Numbered from the stretch's first letter, positions 42,779 to 52,664 are shown. The stretch: DNA of 64,000 bases from Burkholderiaceae bacterium (GCA_021463505.1 JAJTYR010000011.1:1-64000), one strand, 5' to 3'. Made by a program: numbers and translations. Notes: generated from the letters alone by a model not told the origin.

Positions 42779-43396
42779 ATGAGACGTGCATACCTGTGGT
42801 CGGGCGTCCTTGCCGCGGTGGTTGCCGGCGGCTGTGCAACCACCGTGGACCGCGCCGTCTACGACGCGAAGGCGACCGCGACGATCGAGCGCGATTTTCA
42901 TGCGCGCGGCATCGCCACGATGGACCGACTGAAGCAGGACGAACTGCAGCTCGCCTGCACGAAGTACCGGGATCATCTGCCGGCGGAGATCGGCAGGCGC
43001 ATCGAGGGCCAGCAACTGGCTGCGATCAGGCTGCCGGCCGATGGCAGGCTCTCGGGCGACTGGAAGCGGGGCGCCGCGCTCGCCGAGAACGGCCGTGGCA
43101 TGACCTGGAGCGACAAGGCGGGCGAACCGAGCGGCGGCAGCTGCTACAACTGCCATGAACTCGCGCCGCAGCAGACCTCGTTCGGCACCCTGGGGCCGAG
43201 CCTGCGTCACTTCGGCAAACTGCGTGGCTACACGGCCGAGGTGCAGAAGTACGCCTACGAGCGCATCTACAACTCCAAGGCGTTTACGCCGTGCTCGGCG
43301 ATGCCGCGTTTCGGCACGTCGGGCACGCTCACCGAGGCGCAGATCAAGGATCTGGTGGCCTATCTGATGGATCCCGAGTCGCCGGTCAACAAGTGA
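42779..43396 (+). CDS. soxX: Sulfur oxidation c-type cytochrome SoxX
   Basis: Electron-accepting haem subunit of SoxAX. 205 residues, longer than minimal SoxX because of an N-terminal helical extension (~25-85). Haem motif CYNCH at 122-126 and the distal Met in FTPCSAMPRFGTSGTLTEAQ. The signal region ends in VVAGGC, which may be a lipobox (Cys19) and would anchor it in a membrane. GAGGAGAC before the ATG. 25 bases after soxA. Confidence 0.93.
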   Translation: MRRAYLWSGVLAAVVAGGCATTVDRAVYDAKATATIERDFHARGIATMDRLKQDELQLACTKYRDHLPAEIGRRIEGQQLAAIRLPADGRLSGDWKRGAALAENGRGMTWSDKAGEPSGGSCYNCHELAPQQTSFGTLGPSLRHFGKLRGYTAEVQKYAYERIYNSKAFTPCSAMPRFGTSGTLTEAQIKDLVAYLMDPESPVNK

Positions 43397-43442
43397 CGGG
43401 TGTGCCGGTGGTGCCCGTGGTGTCGCCCGTGGGCGGCCTTCG

Positions 43443-45167
43443 ATGATGGATCGCAGGGAGTTCCTGCAGGTTCTGGCGACCGCTTCGGCGGCGGGGCTGT
43501 CGCTGCAGGGCTGCGCATCGACGGGTGGCGCAGTGGCGGGTCGCAGCGCCGAGGCGATGTACGACATCCCGCGCTTCGGCAACGTCAGCCTGCTGCACTT
43601 CACCGACTGTCACGCGCAACTGCTGCCGGTGCACTACCGGGAGCCGAGCGTCAATCTCGGCGTCGCCGGAGCCATGGGCCGGCCGCCCCACCTGGTGGGT
43701 GAGCACCTGTTGAAGGCGTTCGGCGTGCGGCCCGGAACGCCCGAAGCGCATGCCTTCACCTTCCTCGACTTCGAGGCGGCCGCGCGCACCTACGGCAAGG
43801 TCGGCGGCTTCGCGCATCTGGCGACCCTCGTCAGGCGGATGAAGGCCTCGCGCCCTGGCGCGCTGCTGCTCGACGGCGGCGACACCTGGCAGGGTTCGGC
43901 CACCGCGCTGTGGTCGAAGGGCCAGGACATGATCGACGCGTGCAAGCTGCTCGGCGTCGACGTCATGACCGGTCACTGGGAATTCACGCTGGGCGCGGCG
44001 CGCGTCGAGGAAGTGGTCGCGAAGGACTTCGCGGGCCGCGTCGACTTCGTCGCGCAGAACGTGCGTACCACCGACTTCGAAGACCCGGTGTTCGCCTCGC
44101 ACGCGATGCGCGAAGTGAACGGCGTGCCGGTGGCGATCATCGGCCAGGCGTTCCCGTACACGCCGATCGCCAATCCGCGCCACCTGATTCCCGACTGGAG
44201 TTTCGGCATCCAGGACGAGCGTTTGCAGAAGATCGTCGACGAAGTGCGCGGCAAGGGCGCGCAGGTGGTGGTGCTGCTGTCGCACAATGGCATGGACGTC
44301 GACCTGAAGCTTGCCACGCGGGTCACCGGGATCGACGCGATCCTCGGCGGGCACACGCACGACGGCGTGCCGCAGCCGGTGGCGATGCGCAACGCGAAGG
44401 GCGTCACGCAGGTGACCAACGCGGGCTCGAATGGCAAGTTCCTCGGCGTACTCGACTTCGACGTGCGCGGCGGCAAGGTGGCCGATTTCCGCTATCGACT
44501 GCTGCCGGTGTTCGCGAACCTGCTGCCGGCCGATCCGGCGATGCAGGCGCTGATCGACCGGGTGCGCGCGCCGTATCGCGCGCGGCTCGAGGAACCGCTG
44601 GCGGTCACCGAGGCGCTGCTGTACCGGCGCGGCAACTTCAACGGCAGCTTCGACCAGTTGATTCTCGATGCGCTGATGGAGGTCAAGGGTGCGCAGATCG
44701 CGTTCTCGCCGGGCTTTCGCTGGGGCACCTCGCTGCTGCCAGGGCAGGCGATCACGCGCGAGCACCTGATGGACCAGACCGCGATCACCTACCCGTTCAC
44801 CACGGTGAACGACTTCTCCGGCGAGATGATCCGGACGATCCTGGAAGACGTGGCCGACAACCTGTTCAACCCGGACCCCTACTACCAGCAGGGCGGCGAC
44901 ATGGTGCGCGTGGGCGGACTCACGTATGCCTGCGACCCGAATGCGCCGATGGGCCGTCGCATTTCCGATCTGCGACTCGACGGCAGACCGATCGACGCGA
45001 AGCGCAGCTATCGGGTCGCCGGCTGGGCGCCGGTGGCCGCAGACGCCAGCGGCGAACCCGTCTGGGAGGTGGTCGAGCGCTGGCTGAAAGCCCGGCGCAG
45101 CGTGGCGCCGCGCACGCTGAATCTTCCACGTTTGATCGGAATGAAAGACAACCCGGGCATCGCCTGA
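43443..45167 (+). CDS. soxB: Thiosulfohydrolase SoxB
   Basis: Hydrolyses sulfonate from the SoxY-bound Cys in the periplasm; dimanganese enzyme of the 5'-nucleotidase fold. 574 residues: Tat signal with RREFLQVLATASAAGLSLQG, metal motifs LLHFTDCHAQL and LLLDGGDTWQGS, GHWEFTLG, LLSHNGMDVDLKLA and GGHTHDG, then the C-terminal substrate domain with NFNGSFDQLILDALM, FSPGFRWGTSLLPGQ and TYPFTTVN. Last core sox gene here; no soxCD follows. Confidence 0.95.
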   Translation: MMDRREFLQVLATASAAGLSLQGCASTGGAVAGRSAEAMYDIPRFGNVSLLHFTDCHAQLLPVHYREPSVNLGVAGAMGRPPHLVGEHLLKAFGVRPGTPEAHAFTFLDFEAAARTYGKVGGFAHLATLVRRMKASRPGALLLDGGDTWQGSATALWSKGQDMIDACKLLGVDVMTGHWEFTLGAARVEEVVAKDFAGRVDFVAQNVRTTDFEDPVFASHAMREVNGVPVAIIGQAFPYTPIANPRHLIPDWSFGIQDERLQKIVDEVRGKGAQVVVLLSHNGMDVDLKLATRVTGIDAILGGHTHDGVPQPVAMRNAKGVTQVTNAGSNGKFLGVLDFDVRGGKVADFRYRLLPVFANLLPADPAMQALIDRVRAPYRARLEEPLAVTEALLYRRGNFNGSFDQLILDALMEVKGAQIAFSPGFRWGTSLLPGQAITREHLMDQTAITYPFTTVNDFSGEMIRTILEDVADNLFNPDPYYQQGGDMVRVGGLTYACDPNAPMGRRISDLRLDGRPIDAKRSYRVAGWAPVAADASGEPVWEVVERWLKARRSVAPRTLNLPRLIGMKDNPGIA

Positions 45168-45204
45168 GACAATCGCCGCTACCCCACGCGGGGTCGGGAG
45201 CGAC

Positions 45205-45753
45205 ATGCCGGAATCGATCGAGCCGCAAACCCTTCGGGGCCGGCGCCGCCTGTTGCGCGGCGCGGCGGGCCTGGCGCTGGCGAGCGCGGGGTGCCCGGTG
45301 TTCGCGCAGGCCGGTGCCGCCCGCACCGAGCCGCCGGCGATCGGCACCCGGGTCGAATTGCCGGCCACCCGGCTGCTCGACGGTCGTGAACTGCCGTCCG
45401 CCTACTGGCGCGACAAGGTGCTGGTGATCGAACTGTGGGCCAGCTGGTGCCCGTTCTGCAAGCGGCAGAATCCGTACCTCGACCAGTTGCATCGGGCGCA
45501 TGCGGGTTCGGGGCTCGAGGTGCTGGCGCTGTCGATCGATCGCCGGCCCGAAGACGCGCAGCAGTACATGCGCGAGCACGGCTATGCGTTCCACGCCGCG
45601 ATGTTCGAGCCGCGCTGGCAGGCGGCCATCGGGCGCCCGAAGGGCCTGCCGATCGTCTGGGTCATCGGGCGCGACGGCAGGCTCAGGCAGATCGAGATCG
45701 GCGAGATGTTTCCCGAGGACGTCGAAGAGCTTGCACGCTGGAGGACATCATGA
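45205..45753 (+). CDS. TlpA-like periplasmic thiol-disulfide oxidoreductase
   Basis: 182 residues: a twin-Arg-rich signal (RGRRRLLRGAAGLALASAG, cut after FAQA), then a TlpA/ResA fold with DKVLVIELWASWCPFCKRQ (redox WCPFC) and the cis-Pro region RPKGLPIVWVIGRDGRL. It may keep haem-binding or SoxYZ cysteines reduced. The stop overlaps the next start (ATGA at 45750-45753). It belongs to the sox transcript by spacing (37 bases after soxB). Confidence 0.85.
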   Translation: MPESIEPQTLRGRRRLLRGAAGLALASAGCPVFAQAGAARTEPPAIGTRVELPATRLLDGRELPSAYWRDKVLVIELWASWCPFCKRQNPYLDQLHRAHAGSGLEVLALSIDRRPEDAQQYMREHGYAFHAAMFEPRWQAAIGRPKGLPIVWVIGRDGRLRQIEIGEMFPEDVEELARWRTS

Positions 45754-46256
45754 AGCTCCCTGGTTTCCGCTGTATCGCGATCGGCACGCTGCTGGCGCTG
45801 GGCGCGCCGGCCGCGACGGCCCAGGCCACGTTCACCACGCGCAGCCTCACGGTGGAGACGGCGCTGAAGGCCGCGCAGGCGGCGCTCGAGATCTGCCGCA
45901 AGGGCGGCTATCAGGTCAGCGTGGCGGTGAGCGATCGCAGCGGGGTACTGCAGGTGTATTTGCGCGATCGCTTTGCCGGCGCGCACACGGTCGATGCGGC
46001 GGCCAGCAAGGCGTGGAGCGCGGCGTCGTTTCGCATCTCCACCGCGGAGCTGGCCGCCGAGACGCAGGCAGGCAAGCTGATGAGTGCGATTCGCGACCTT
46101 CCGCGCGTGGCTGCGTTGGGTGGCGGCCTGCCGATCGAAGCCGCAGGTTCGACCGTCGCCGGCATCGGCGTCTCGGGCGCCCCCGGTGGCACCGCCGACG
46201 AGACCTGCGCGCGTGCGGGCATCGAGGCGATCCGCGCCGACATCGAACTTCCATGA
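45750..46256 (+). CDS. Exported HbpS/GlcG-like protein (PF03928 type)
   Basis: 168 residues: signal peptide (IAIGTLLALGAPAATA), then the HbpS/GlcG fold with LTVETALKAAQAALEICRKG, VSVAVSDRSGVLQVYLRDRF, AHTVDAAASKAWSAASFR, and the glycine-rich end GGGLPIEAAGSTVAGIGVSG plus GTADETCARAGIEAI. Family members bind haem or small acids; periplasmic ones are often near c-type cytochrome or sulfur genes. Both start and stop overlap neighbours by four bases. Confidence 0.82.
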   Translation: MKLPGFRCIAIGTLLALGAPAATAQATFTTRSLTVETALKAAQAALEICRKGGYQVSVAVSDRSGVLQVYLRDRFAGAHTVDAAASKAWSAASFRISTAELAAETQAGKLMSAIRDLPRVAALGGGLPIEAAGSTVAGIGVSGAPGGTADETCARAGIEAIRADIELP

Positions 46257-46399
46257 TGCTCGCGCGCCCGCCGCGACGCGCGGCCGACGCCGACGACTGC
46301 GGCTGCGACCGGCATCCGCGGCTGCGACGGGTGCTGTGGCTGCTGTGGCTCGCAGTCGCGCTCGGCCTGGCGATCTTCACCGGCCACGGTCTGGGGTGA
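46253..46399 (+). CDS. Small single-span membrane peptide, 48 residues
   Basis: ATG 46253 overlaps the HbpS-like stop (ATGA), so translation is probably coupled. The product has a basic N-terminus (MMLARPPRRAADADD), a Cys/His cluster CGCDRH, basic RLRR, then one membrane segment VLWLLWLAVALGLAIFTGHG. It is too short to be classified by eye. The overlap, the sensible charge distribution and the CGC motif argue that it is real. It may insert next to periplasmic redox partners, but that is inference. Confidence 0.6.
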   Translation: MMLARPPRRAADADDCGCDRHPRLRRVLWLLWLAVALGLAIFTGHGLG

Positions 46400-46437
46400 C
46401 CGCCCGCAGGCGGGGTTGCCTGCACTGTTGACCGACA

Positions 46438-47586
46438 ATGTCGGCCATGCCGACCGTTCGCATTCACACCGGATTGTGCCGCCGCGGTGGCGCGTGCATT
46501 GCCGCGCTGGTGCTGCCGGCTGGCGTGCACGCGCAGACGCCCGAGGAGCGTTGCCTGCTCGAGGCACTGCGTCAGGCGGCACCGCAGACCACGGTCGAGG
46601 CGCTTCGCGCCGGCTGCGCCGCGCCGGACGCACCAGCGCCGGCGCGCGTCGCGCCGGCGCCGGAGTCCCTCGCGCCGTTGCCCGAAGCCGGTAGTCCGGT
46701 GGTCGGCCCGACGGTGGGCGTCGTGCGCGATACGGAGCAGGGCCTGTCGGTCGCACCGGTGTCGCGCTCGAGGCCGGTCGGTGACTCGCCGGTACGCCGG
46801 CGCATTGCGGAGGAAGGCGTGCTCTGGGGTGAACGCTTCGCGCTGCTGCCGCACCGTCCGAACTACCTGCTGCCGTTCAGTCACGCGTTCGACGTGCCCG
46901 GAACCGCCGGCGCGGCGCCGGTTCAGCGCAACGAGGTCAAGTTCCAGGTCAGCTTCAAGTTCCCGTTGACCCCGCCGCTCCATGACGGACGCCTGGCGGT
47001 GTTCTTCGCCTACACCGGACAGTCGTGGTGGCAGGCCTGGAACAGCGAGCGCTCCAGCCCGTTTCGCGAGTACAGCCACGAACCCGAGCTGTTCGCGTCC
47101 TGGGCGCCCGCGATCCGGTTGCTCGGCTGGGACTGGCGGGTGGCCTCGGCGGGCTTCGCGCATCAATCCAATGGCCGCTCCGGCGCGTTCTCGCGCAGCT
47201 GGAATCGCCTGTTTGCCGAGATGCTGCTCGATCGCCCGGGTCCGTGGTGGGTCGGCATCCGCCCCTGGTGGCGCATCCCCGAGAGCACAAAGCCCGGTCC
47301 CGATTCGCCCCGGGGCGACGACAATCCGGACATCACCCGCTTCGCGGGCCACGGGGAGCTGCGCGTCGGCTACGCCGGCCTGCACAACTGGACGCTGACG
47401 ATGCGCCGCAGTCTGTCGAGCGCCGGCAAGAGTGCCATCCAGCTCGACTACAGTCGTCCGACCGGCTTCAGCCCCAATCTGCGCTGGTACCTGCAGTACT
47501 TCGACGGTTACGGCGAGAACCTGCTCGACTACCGGACACACCTGCGGCACATCGGCGTGGGCGTGATGCTGAACGACTGGTACTGA
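46438..47586 (+). CDS. pldA: Outer-membrane phospholipase A (OMPLA)
   Basis: Calcium-dependent outer-membrane phospholipase A1. 382 residues: signal region (ACIAALVLPAGVHA), a long Pro/Ala-rich N-terminal stretch (~35-115) not found in enterobacterial PldA, and the beta-barrel from ~125. The active site is GFAHQSNGRSGAFSRSWNRL, with the His-Ser pair and the Asn of the triad. The barrel ends in HIGVGVMLNDWY with a C-terminal aromatic residue as expected. Short tandem repeats begin in its stop codon. Confidence 0.9.
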   Translation: MSAMPTVRIHTGLCRRGGACIAALVLPAGVHAQTPEERCLLEALRQAAPQTTVEALRAGCAAPDAPAPARVAPAPESLAPLPEAGSPVVGPTVGVVRDTEQGLSVAPVSRSRPVGDSPVRRRIAEEGVLWGERFALLPHRPNYLLPFSHAFDVPGTAGAAPVQRNEVKFQVSFKFPLTPPLHDGRLAVFFAYTGQSWWQAWNSERSSPFREYSHEPELFASWAPAIRLLGWDWRVASAGFAHQSNGRSGAFSRSWNRLFAEMLLDRPGPWWVGIRPWWRIPESTKPGPDSPRGDDNPDITRFAGHGELRVGYAGLHNWTLTMRRSLSSAGKSAIQLDYSRPTGFSPNLRWYLQYFDGYGENLLDYRTHLRHIGVGVMLNDWY

Positions 47587-47634
47587 GCGACTTGCACTGA
47601 GCGACTTGCACTGAGCGACTTGCACTGAGCGACT
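47583..47634. repeat. 14-bp tandem repeat after pldA (3.7 copies)
   Basis: CTGAGCGACTTGCA occurs perfectly at 47583-47596, 47597-47610 and 47611-47624, followed by CTGAGCGACT at 47625-47634. The first unit contains the pldA TGA stop, and each unit supplies another TGA. The convergent acyl-CoA ligase gene ends 48 bases later. Probably slippage-prone; no function evident. Confidence 0.95.
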
Positions 47635-47681
47635 GCGACCGAACGGCCGGTGCGCCGGGTGGCCGGCACCGGGCGCGCTGT

Positions 47682-49526
47682 TCAGCGATACAGCGCCTCG
47701 ATCTCGGCGGCGTACGCCTGATGGATGCTGGCGCGGCGCACCTTCATCGTCGCCGTGACTTCGCCCTCGTCGTGGTCCAGCTCCTTCGCGAGCAGGTGGA
47801 AGCGCCTGATCCGTGCCACCGGCGCCAATTGCGCATTGCCGTGCGCGATCTCGGCCTCGATCAACGCGCGCACCTTCGGATGCTCCGCCAGCGAGCGGAA
47901 GTGCGTGAAGGCGATGCGCTGCGATTCGGCCCATTTTCCGACCGTCTCGAAGTCGATCTGCACCAGCGCCGACGCGAAGCGGCGGCCATCGGCGATCACG
48001 ATGAACTCGCGGATGAAGGGGCTTGCCTTCATCGTGTTCTCGATCTCGGATGGCGTCAGGTTCTTGCCGCCGGCGGTGATCATGATGTCCTTGAGCCGGT
48101 CGACCACGCGCAACTGCCCGTTGTCTTCGCGCACGACGTCGCCGGTGTACAGCCAGTCGTCGCGGATCGCTGCCGCGGTCGCCTCCGGGCTCTTGTAGTA
48201 GCCGGCGAAGACCATGCCGCCGCGCACCAGCAACTCGCCGTCGGCGCCGATGCGGTGCTCGACGCCGAGCGTCGGTTCGCCGACGGTGCCGATGCGCACG
48301 CGGTCGAGCCGCTGCCCGGTGATCATTCCGGTGGACTCGGTGAGCCCGTAGACCTCGACCAGCGGCACCCCGATGGTGCGGAAGAAGCGCACCACCGCGG
48401 GCGGAATCGGTGCGGCGCCGGTGAGCGCCACGCGTGCGCGCCGCAGCCCGATGAAGTTCTGCAGCGAGCGGAACATCGCCAGCCAGGCGAGGGTGAAGCG
48501 CAGTTTCTCGGACATCGTGCGCTGCGCGGGCGTCTTTTCGGCGAAGCTCCCGCAGGTGGCCAGCGCGCGCTCGAACAACGCGCGCCGCAGCCGCCCGGTT
48601 TCCTGCATCTTGATGTGGATCGACGCGTGCAGCTTTTCCCAGATGCGCGGCACACCGAGGAACATCGTCGGCGCCACCTCGCGGAGATCTTCCTGCACGG
48701 TGCGGATCGACTCGCCGAAGTTCACCTGCGAGCCGAGGTAGATCGGCACGAAGGTGGTCAGCATCTGCTCGGCGACGTGGCACAGCGGCAGGTACGACAG
48801 GTGTGTCGTGTCGGCGCCGAGGCGCAGCCGTTCGACGATGCCCGGGACCACTGCACGGATGTTGCCGTAGCGGATCATCGCGCCCTTGGGTTTGCCGGTG
48901 GAGCCGGACGTGTAGATCATCAGCGCGATGTCGTCGAGCGTCTGCGCGGCCAGCACCTCGTCGACCAGCGCAGGGTGCGCCGCCGCGTGCTGCACACCGA
49001 GCCGCTCGAGCTCTTCGAACGACTTCACCAGGTCGCGGTGCCCGGGGGGCGTGCTGCGCAGGCCCTTCTTCTCCATCACGACGATCGCACGCAGTCGCGG
49101 CAGTTGCGCGCGTGCCGCGATCACCTTGTCGGTCTGCTCCTGGTCCTCGCAGACCACGATGTCGACGTCGGCATGCGCGAGCACCCAGGCGGCCTCCGGC
49201 GTCGGGCTCGTCGGATACACGCCGACGGTGACTGCGCCGACCAGGCTCGTGCCGAGCTGGGCAAGTACCCATTCGACCCGGTTCTCGGAGATGATGCCGA
49301 CGTGTCCGCCCGGCGGCAACCCGAGCGCGCGCAGGCCGTGGCCGACCTGGCGGGCGCGTCGCCACCAGGTCTGCCAGTCGATCGGGTTCCAGATGCCGAA
49401 GTCCTTCTGCCGGATGGCGATCGCGCCGGGCCGCAGCCGCGCCTGCTCGCGCAACATCTGCGCCAGCGTGAGCGGCGGCAGCGCCATGTCGGGCGGAGGG
49501 ACGGCCGGCGCAGCGATGTCGTTCAT
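47682..49526 (-). CDS. Long-chain acyl-CoA synthetase (AMP-forming)
   Basis: 614 residues of the adenylate-forming superfamily, closest in pattern to FadD15/long-chain ligases. Motif I MIYTSGSTGKPKG at ~208-220, LSYLPLCHVAEQM, A5 VYGLTESTGMITG, A7 WLYTGDVV, A8 RLKDIMITAGGKNLTPSEIE, and a catalytic Lys in the last part (VTATMKVRR). It lies 22 bases after livF-like in the same direction. A ligase as the last gene of a liv-type operon suggests that the imported substrate may be a carboxylic acid rather than an amino acid. Confidence 0.9.
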   Translation of the reverse strand: MNDIAAPAVPPPDMALPPLTLAQMLREQARLRPGAIAIRQKDFGIWNPIDWQTWWRRARQVGHGLRALGLPPGGHVGIISENRVEWVLAQLGTSLVGAVTVGVYPTSPTPEAAWVLAHADVDIVVCEDQEQTDKVIAARAQLPRLRAIVVMEKKGLRSTPPGHRDLVKSFEELERLGVQHAAAHPALVDEVLAAQTLDDIALMIYTSGSTGKPKGAMIRYGNIRAVVPGIVERLRLGADTTHLSYLPLCHVAEQMLTTFVPIYLGSQVNFGESIRTVQEDLREVAPTMFLGVPRIWEKLHASIHIKMQETGRLRRALFERALATCGSFAEKTPAQRTMSEKLRFTLAWLAMFRSLQNFIGLRRARVALTGAAPIPPAVVRFFRTIGVPLVEVYGLTESTGMITGQRLDRVRIGTVGEPTLGVEHRIGADGELLVRGGMVFAGYYKSPEATAAAIRDDWLYTGDVVREDNGQLRVVDRLKDIMITAGGKNLTPSEIENTMKASPFIREFIVIADGRRFASALVQIDFETVGKWAESQRIAFTHFRSLAEHPKVRALIEAEIAHGNAQLAPVARIRRFHLLAKELDHDEGEVTATMKVRRASIHQAYAAEIEALYR

Positions 49527-49548
49527 GGCGGGCAGCGGACAATCGAGG

Positions 49549-50370
<822 letters not shown>

Positions 50371-50377
50371 GGACGGA

Positions 50378-51565
50378 TCACTCCAGCGAGATCCAGTCCG
50401 ACACGGGCACCATCTTCTGCTGCTTCATGTCGGCGCGCACGATCCGGCCCACCGGGATCGAGTTGCCCTTGATCGAGATCGGCACACCGATGATGCCGCC
50501 GGTGTCGAAGTTGCGGATCGAGTTGAGCGCGGCCTTCAGGTTGTCGCCGTTCAACGCCTTGCCGGCGTCGAGCGTGCGCCTGGCGGCCTCGGCGAACAGC
50601 ATCGTCGTCAGGAACCCCTGCATGTAGGCGTTGCTCTGGTACTCGGGCCGCATCTGGCGGATCTTCTCGAGCATCGGCGCCTTCGGGTCGGTTTCGTAGT
50701 AGTAGCGGAACGGCATCACGCCCATGAAGCCTTCGGCGGCTTCGCCCATCTTCATGACCATCGAGTGGTCCATGGTCCAGAAGGTGCCCATGAACTGGCT
50801 GGTCATGCCCATCTTCTTCGCCTGCGTCACGAACTCGGGGATCGGCGCCAGCACGTAGCCGTGGAAGATCGTGTAGTCGGGCGCTGCGCGGCGCAGCTTG
50901 ATCACCTCGGCCGAGACGTCGACACTGCCCGGCGGGGTCATGATCTCGGCGACGACGTTCAGGCCCAGTTTTTTCGCCAGCTCGCGGCTGGGCTCGACGG
51001 GGTCGCGGCCGAACTCGGAGTCCGAGTAGACGAACGCCACCTTCGCGCCCGGTTTCGCCTTCGCGATGTAGCGCAGCAGGATGCCGAACATCTCGGTGTA
51101 GTCGGGGCCGACCAGGAACTGGTGCGGGTACTTCTGCGGATTGTTGATCTCGGTGGCGAACGAAGCGCCGGCCATCAGGATCGTGCCCATCCGCTCGAGC
51201 TCGGGGTTGATGGTCTTGGCGAACGCGGTCGAGTCGCCGTAGTACAGGTTGACCTTGTTCTGGCTGGTGATCTTCTTGAACGCCGCTACCGACGCATCGA
51301 CCTTGTAGGCGGTGTCCTCGGGCACGTAGCGCAGCTTGCGGCCCTTGATGCCGCCGGCGTCGTTGACGATCTTCACGTAGTCCTGGATGCCGGCGTGGAT
51401 GCCGATGCCGGCGAACGCGAACACGCCGGTCATCGGGATCGAGCCGCCGATGACGATGTCTTCGGCCTGGGCGTGCGCCGCGGGCACGAGCGCCAGGCCG
51501 GCGGTGGCCGCGATCGCGGTCATCAGTTCGCGGCGCGTCTGCTCGCGGTGGGTCGGGTGCTTCAT
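50378..51565 (-). CDS. ABC transporter periplasmic binding protein, LivK-like
   Basis: 395 residues, type I periplasmic binding fold (Peripla_BP_6). Signal with a possible twin-Arg (TRRELMTAIAATAGLALVPA, cut AHAQ). Then IVIGGSIPMTGVFAFAGIGI, GGIKGRKLRYVPEDTAYKVD, SDSEFGRDPVEPSRELAKKL and the C-terminal half with DMKQQKMVPVSDWISLE. The ligand may be an aromatic or fatty acid given the linked CoA ligase; branched-chain amino acids are the default for the family. It lies between livM-like and livF-like. Confidence 0.9.
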   Translation of the reverse strand: MKHPTHREQTRRELMTAIAATAGLALVPAAHAQAEDIVIGGSIPMTGVFAFAGIGIHAGIQDYVKIVNDAGGIKGRKLRYVPEDTAYKVDASVAAFKKITSQNKVNLYYGDSTAFAKTINPELERMGTILMAGASFATEINNPQKYPHQFLVGPDYTEMFGILLRYIAKAKPGAKVAFVYSDSEFGRDPVEPSRELAKKLGLNVVAEIMTPPGSVDVSAEVIKLRRAAPDYTIFHGYVLAPIPEFVTQAKKMGMTSQFMGTFWTMDHSMVMKMGEAAEGFMGVMPFRYYYETDPKAPMLEKIRQMRPEYQSNAYMQGFLTTMLFAEAARRTLDAGKALNGDNLKAALNSIRNFDTGGIIGVPISIKGNSIPVGRIVRADMKQQKMVPVSDWISLE

Positions 51566-51613
51566 GTCGTCCTCCTTCTCGGGTATGGTCGGTCAGCGGG
51601 TGAGCGGGATCGT

Positions 51614-52654
51614 TCAGGTGCGGAACGGGTAGAGATGAAAGAAGCGGCGCACGCGGCGCCAGATCTCGGCCAGACCGTGCGGTTCGAAGATCAGGAACCC
51701 CACGATCAGGGCGCCGAAGACGATGGTGCGCACCGGCGAAAGGATCAGCGCGGCATTGTCACCCAGCGGCAGCCAGCCGACGACCAGCTTGAGCAACTCG
51801 GGCACCATCGTCATGAATGCCGCGCCGAGGACGCCGCCGAGGATCGTCCCCATTCCACCGACGATGATCGCGGCGAGGAAGAAGATCGACATGATCAGCG
51901 GGAAGCTCTCCGGGGTGACGACGCGGAAGAAGTAGGCCCAGAGTCCTCCGGCGACGCCGGCGTAGAACGACGACAGCGCGAACGACAGCAATTTGTAGCG
52001 CAACAACGGGATGCCGAGCACCTCGGCCGAGATGTCGCGATCGCGGATGGCGATGAATGCGCGTCCGATCCGCGTGCGGAACAGATTGGCCGTGCCGGCG
52101 ACCATCAGCACGGTGATCGGCACGATCAGCCAGTAGATGCGGAACGAGGTGTCGAGCGCCACGCCGAACACGCTCGCCGGTGGCAGCGACAGGCCGGCGG
52201 TGCCGCCGGTGACCGGGGTCCAGTTCGCGAACAGGAAGTGCGCGATGAACGACGCGGCGATCGTGGCGATCGCCAGGTACAACCCCTTGACGCGCAGCGA
52301 GGGGATGCCGACGATCACGCCGCCGATCATCGCGACGCCGCCGCCAGCCACGAGGTTCAGCAACGCCGGTGTTCCCGCGCGCAGTTCCAGCACGGCCACC
52401 GTGTACGCGCCCAGCCCCATGAAGGCGGCCTGGCCGAGGCTGACCAGGCCCGTATAGCCGGTCAGGATGTTCAGGCCGGTGGCGCTGGCGATGTGGATGG
52501 CCACCAGGCAGGCGAGGTAGAGCCAGTAGGAGTTCGCAACGAACGGAAACACCAGCAGCGCGGCACCGAGCACGCTCATCCACGCCCACTGCGTGCGCGT
52601 GTCGAGCAGCGCCTCGTCGGCTGCGTAGCTCTGGCGGGCCGCACCGATCCTCAT
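51614..52654 (-). CDS. livM: Branched-chain-type ABC transporter permease, LivM-like
   Basis: 346 residues with about nine membrane segments. LivM signatures: IASATGLNILTGYTGLVSLG, FMGLGAYTVAVL, the EAA-like RTRIGRAFIAIRDRDISAEV and FALSSFYAGVAGGLWAYF, GGMGTILGGVLGAAFM. It starts ten bases after the livH-like stop. The hydrophilic C-terminus (IWRRVRRFFHLYPFR) is normal for the group. Confidence 0.93.
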   Translation of the reverse strand: MRIGAARQSYAADEALLDTRTQWAWMSVLGAALLVFPFVANSYWLYLACLVAIHIASATGLNILTGYTGLVSLGQAAFMGLGAYTVAVLELRAGTPALLNLVAGGGVAMIGGVIVGIPSLRVKGLYLAIATIAASFIAHFLFANWTPVTGGTAGLSLPPASVFGVALDTSFRIYWLIVPITVLMVAGTANLFRTRIGRAFIAIRDRDISAEVLGIPLLRYKLLSFALSSFYAGVAGGLWAYFFRVVTPESFPLIMSIFFLAAIIVGGMGTILGGVLGAAFMTMVPELLKLVVGWLPLGDNAALILSPVRTIVFGALIVGFLIFEPHGLAEIWRRVRRFFHLYPFRT

Positions 52655-52664
52655 GGCGTGTCCG

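Noticed and set aside
46403-46414. CCCGC-AG-GCGGG hairpin as a terminator after the 48-residue peptide
   Set aside because: Short stem without a T-tract on either strand; pldA starts 24 bases later.
47583-47634. Tandem repeat as a CRISPR-like array
   Set aside because: Units are directly adjacent with no spacers.
45916-49542. Minus-strand frame of about 1208 codons spanning the pldA and acyl-CoA ligase loci
   Set aside because: It is out of frame with the ligase and antisense to pldA and the HbpS-like gene; no conserved motif.
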